The position numbers were made by a program, and so were the translations under genes. A stretch of DNA of 14,851 bases, from positions 1-14,851 of the forward strand of contig JAEKKE010000128.1 in assembly GCA_019510535.1 (NCBI GenBank). Direction: 5' to 3'. This DNA comes from Acidobacteriota bacterium (GTDB lineage: Bacteria > Acidobacteriota > Terriglobia > Terriglobales > Acidobacteriaceae). The notes beneath the pieces are model-generated. The model was given only the letters and a program-made list of their open reading frames with translations, did not search any database and was not told the origin of the DNA. Below, piece after piece: positions 13,439-14,851 of the stretch; positions within the stretch are counted from its first letter, which is position 1; the number at the start of each line of letters is the position of its first letter.

Positions 13439-14851
13439 CTACTGACACTGAGCAAATGCCAGCGCCGAAGTCACGGAGATGGTTGCCCCTCCGGCTGTCA
13501 GGGCATACGCCTGGCTCTTCATCTCAGACGGAGTACAGTTCAGCGTTCCGCCGGAGGAAGGAACAAACGCAATGCCATCGACAACATAGGTGGCATAAGG
13601 AGACGACTGCATCAACGTCGCTGCCGAGGTTGAGTAGGCGCCAATGTAGGCGCCCGCCGCCGGCAGCAGCAACGAGTAGCTGGCGCAGTCAGTGTTATTC
13701 GGGCAACTGGATCCGGCTGCCGTGGTCACCGTAGCCGTTGCGGCATTCTGCTGCGCATTGGGGACCAGCGGAATGGTGTAGGTCGTGGCGGAGATGGTCT
13801 CCAGTGCACTCAATGAGACATCCGTTACCGTTCCACTGTTGCCTGCATTCTGGCTGGTTATTTTTCCGGTGAGGGTTGCAGTACTTGTTCCTGCGAGCAG
13901 CGGTGCAGACAGGGCGATCTTGCCCGTAGTCTCACCGTTCGAAACACCGGTCACAATCGCAGGCGCATAGACTGTGCCGGTCGATGTAATTCCCACCACC
14001 ACAACGTCATACATGCCGGTTGGCAGCGGGCAGAAGGTGAAGGTGCCGTCGGCGTTCGTCAGAGTGGACATGACGATGCGATCAACACCGGTCGAGTCTT
14101 TCTGCTCCAGGGCAACGAGAACGTTCCCCGGGATCACCTTACCGGAGACCTTGTCGATTACCGTTCCGTTAATGGACGTCCCCGTGGCCGTCACTTCGCC
14201 CGCGTGCAGCACCGGCTTCAGACGGAACTGTCCGTTTCCGGTTTGCACAATCGAGGCACAGGTGTCGAAATCGATGTTCAGATCCTTCGTTTGCCCCGCC
14301 CCGATGGTGAAGCCTCCCGATGCAAGCTGTCCGGAAGGAATCTTGATCCCGGTCTTCGCTTCGCTCGAAAGCTGCAGCGGATAAACCTTGTTATCGGCGC
14401 TCAGCACCACGCAGTTCGCCGTACCGGCGGCGCTGCACTGATTGTTGGAGATTGACGCCGAGTTATCGGCAAGGATCACCCGGACCTGCTGATACGTACC
14501 CGCCTGTAGTTGTTTTGCATCTCCCAGTGTCGCCAGAAAACATTGGTTATTTGCCTGGCCAAGAAGATCGATCTGTTTGAAGGAGGAGAGGGTGGGAATG
14601 ATGTGCTGCCAGCCGGAGTCAGTAGCCGAAGCCGTGGCGCTGGTGTTGACCTGCACATCAACGATGGTGACGTAGACATGCAGGAAAGGGCCCGATGGAC
14701 CGGCACACGTAGCGGGATCGCTGATGGAAACGGTAGCCATTCCCATTCCAGAGGTGGAACCGGATTTTGATCCGCCTCCACAAGCGATAAGAAATAACGT
14801 GACGAGGGATAAAAGTGCCACACATGCGACATAACAGCCAGACTTCGACAT
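13439..14851 (-). CDS. Secreted lipoprotein with DUF4382-type and carboxypeptidase-regulatory-like domains
   Basis: The 470-residue protein has a lipoprotein signal: short charged start, hydrophobic VALLSLVTLFLIA, then Cys24 in the lipobox LIAC followed by GGG and a Ser/Gly linker. It should therefore be lipid-anchored outside the cytoplasm. Residues of about 38-220 (ATVSISDPATC, then LHVYVTIVDVQVN and later FDTCASIVQTGNGQFRLKP) look like a DUF4382 domain. Residues of about 225-310 (SINGTVIDKVSGKVIPGNV, later NADGTFTFCPLPTGMYDV) look like a carboxypeptidase-regulatory-like (CarboxypepD_reg) beta-sandwich. The remainder is Ser/Thr/Ala-rich with several Cys and no recognised domain. The role is unknown; such proteins are common surface or periplasmic lipoproteins. 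ATG 14851 is the last base of the window, so its ribosome site cannot be seen, but the signal peptide fits this start. Confidence 0.8.
   Translation of the reverse strand: MSKSGCYVACVALLSLVTLFLIACGGGSKSGSTSGMGMATVSISDPATCAGPSGPFLHVYVTIVDVQVNTSATASATDSGWQHIIPTLSSFKQIDLLGQANNQCFLATLGDAKQLQAGTYQQVRVILADNSASISNNQCSAAGTANCVVLSADNKVYPLQLSSEAKTGIKIPSGQLASGGFTIGAGQTKDLNIDFDTCASIVQTGNGQFRLKPVLHAGEVTATGTSINGTVIDKVSGKVIPGNVLVALEQKDSTGVDRIVMSTLTNADGTFTFCPLPTGMYDVVVVGITSTGTVYAPAIVTGVSNGETTGKIALSAPLLAGTSTATLTGKITSQNAGNSGTVTDVSLSALETISATTYTIPLVPNAQQNAATATVTTAAGSSCPNNTDCASYSLLLPAAGAYIGAYSTSAATLMQSSPYATYVVDGIAFVPSSGGTLNCTPSEMKSQAYALTAGGATISVTSALAFAQCQ

Overview
The window reads as an ordinary chromosomal segment of a GC-rich, Gram-negative soil-type bacterium. 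An acidobacterium of the Acidobacteriaceae type (Terriglobus, Granulicella or Edaphobacter-like) is my best guess. This rests on overall protein flavour, on the DUF4382-type lipoprotein, and on the form of RimP and IF2. It is inference, not a database result. Only one gene, glgC, lies on the plus strand; every other supported gene is on the minus strand.

Left part (1-2650). The N-terminal part of an unrecognised protein runs off the left edge on the minus strand. A gap of about 410 bp follows, then glgC (ADP-glucose pyrophosphorylase, glycogen synthesis). The glgC stop codon coincides with the edge of a 114-bp palindromic element that has 16-bp terminal inverted repeats and TA at both ends, like a MITE. 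A convergent AhpD-like (carboxymuconolactone decarboxylase family) gene with a complete Glu/Cys/Cys/His motif follows.

Centre (2620-8400). Read on the minus strand this is the conserved rimP-nusA-infB group: ribosome maturation, transcription elongation/termination, and translation initiation. It closes with a clean intrinsic terminator carrying a UUCG loop. Upstream of rimP there is a candidate sigma-70-like promoter (TTGAGT, 17 bp, TACCAT). About 60-85 nt into the predicted leader sits an intrinsic terminator hairpin. A possible 8-codon leader ORF stops exactly on the first base of that hairpin. This resembles, by position only, the leader-terminator control of the E. coli rimP-nusA-infB operon, and it is the most interesting regulatory candidate here.

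Right part (8423-12530). glyQ and glyS (alpha and beta subunits of glycyl-tRNA synthetase) are followed after 5 bp by a ClpP/crotonase-fold protein of the serine dehydrogenase proteinase type (PF01972-like). These three genes form a tight minus-strand operon, and the same leader hairpin upstream of rimP would be its terminator. The glyQ start looks leaderless: a TANNNT hexamer occupies -12 to -7 with no usable Shine-Dalgarno sequence. The partial gene at the left edge has the same arrangement.

Far right (12531-14851). A YciE/YciF-type ferritin-like DUF892 protein has an unusual acidic-then-basic tail. Upstream of it is a DUF4382-type secreted lipoprotein with a carboxypeptidase-regulatory-like repeat, which ends in a strong intrinsic terminator. 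I see no tRNA, rRNA, CRISPR array, prophage or transposase gene.
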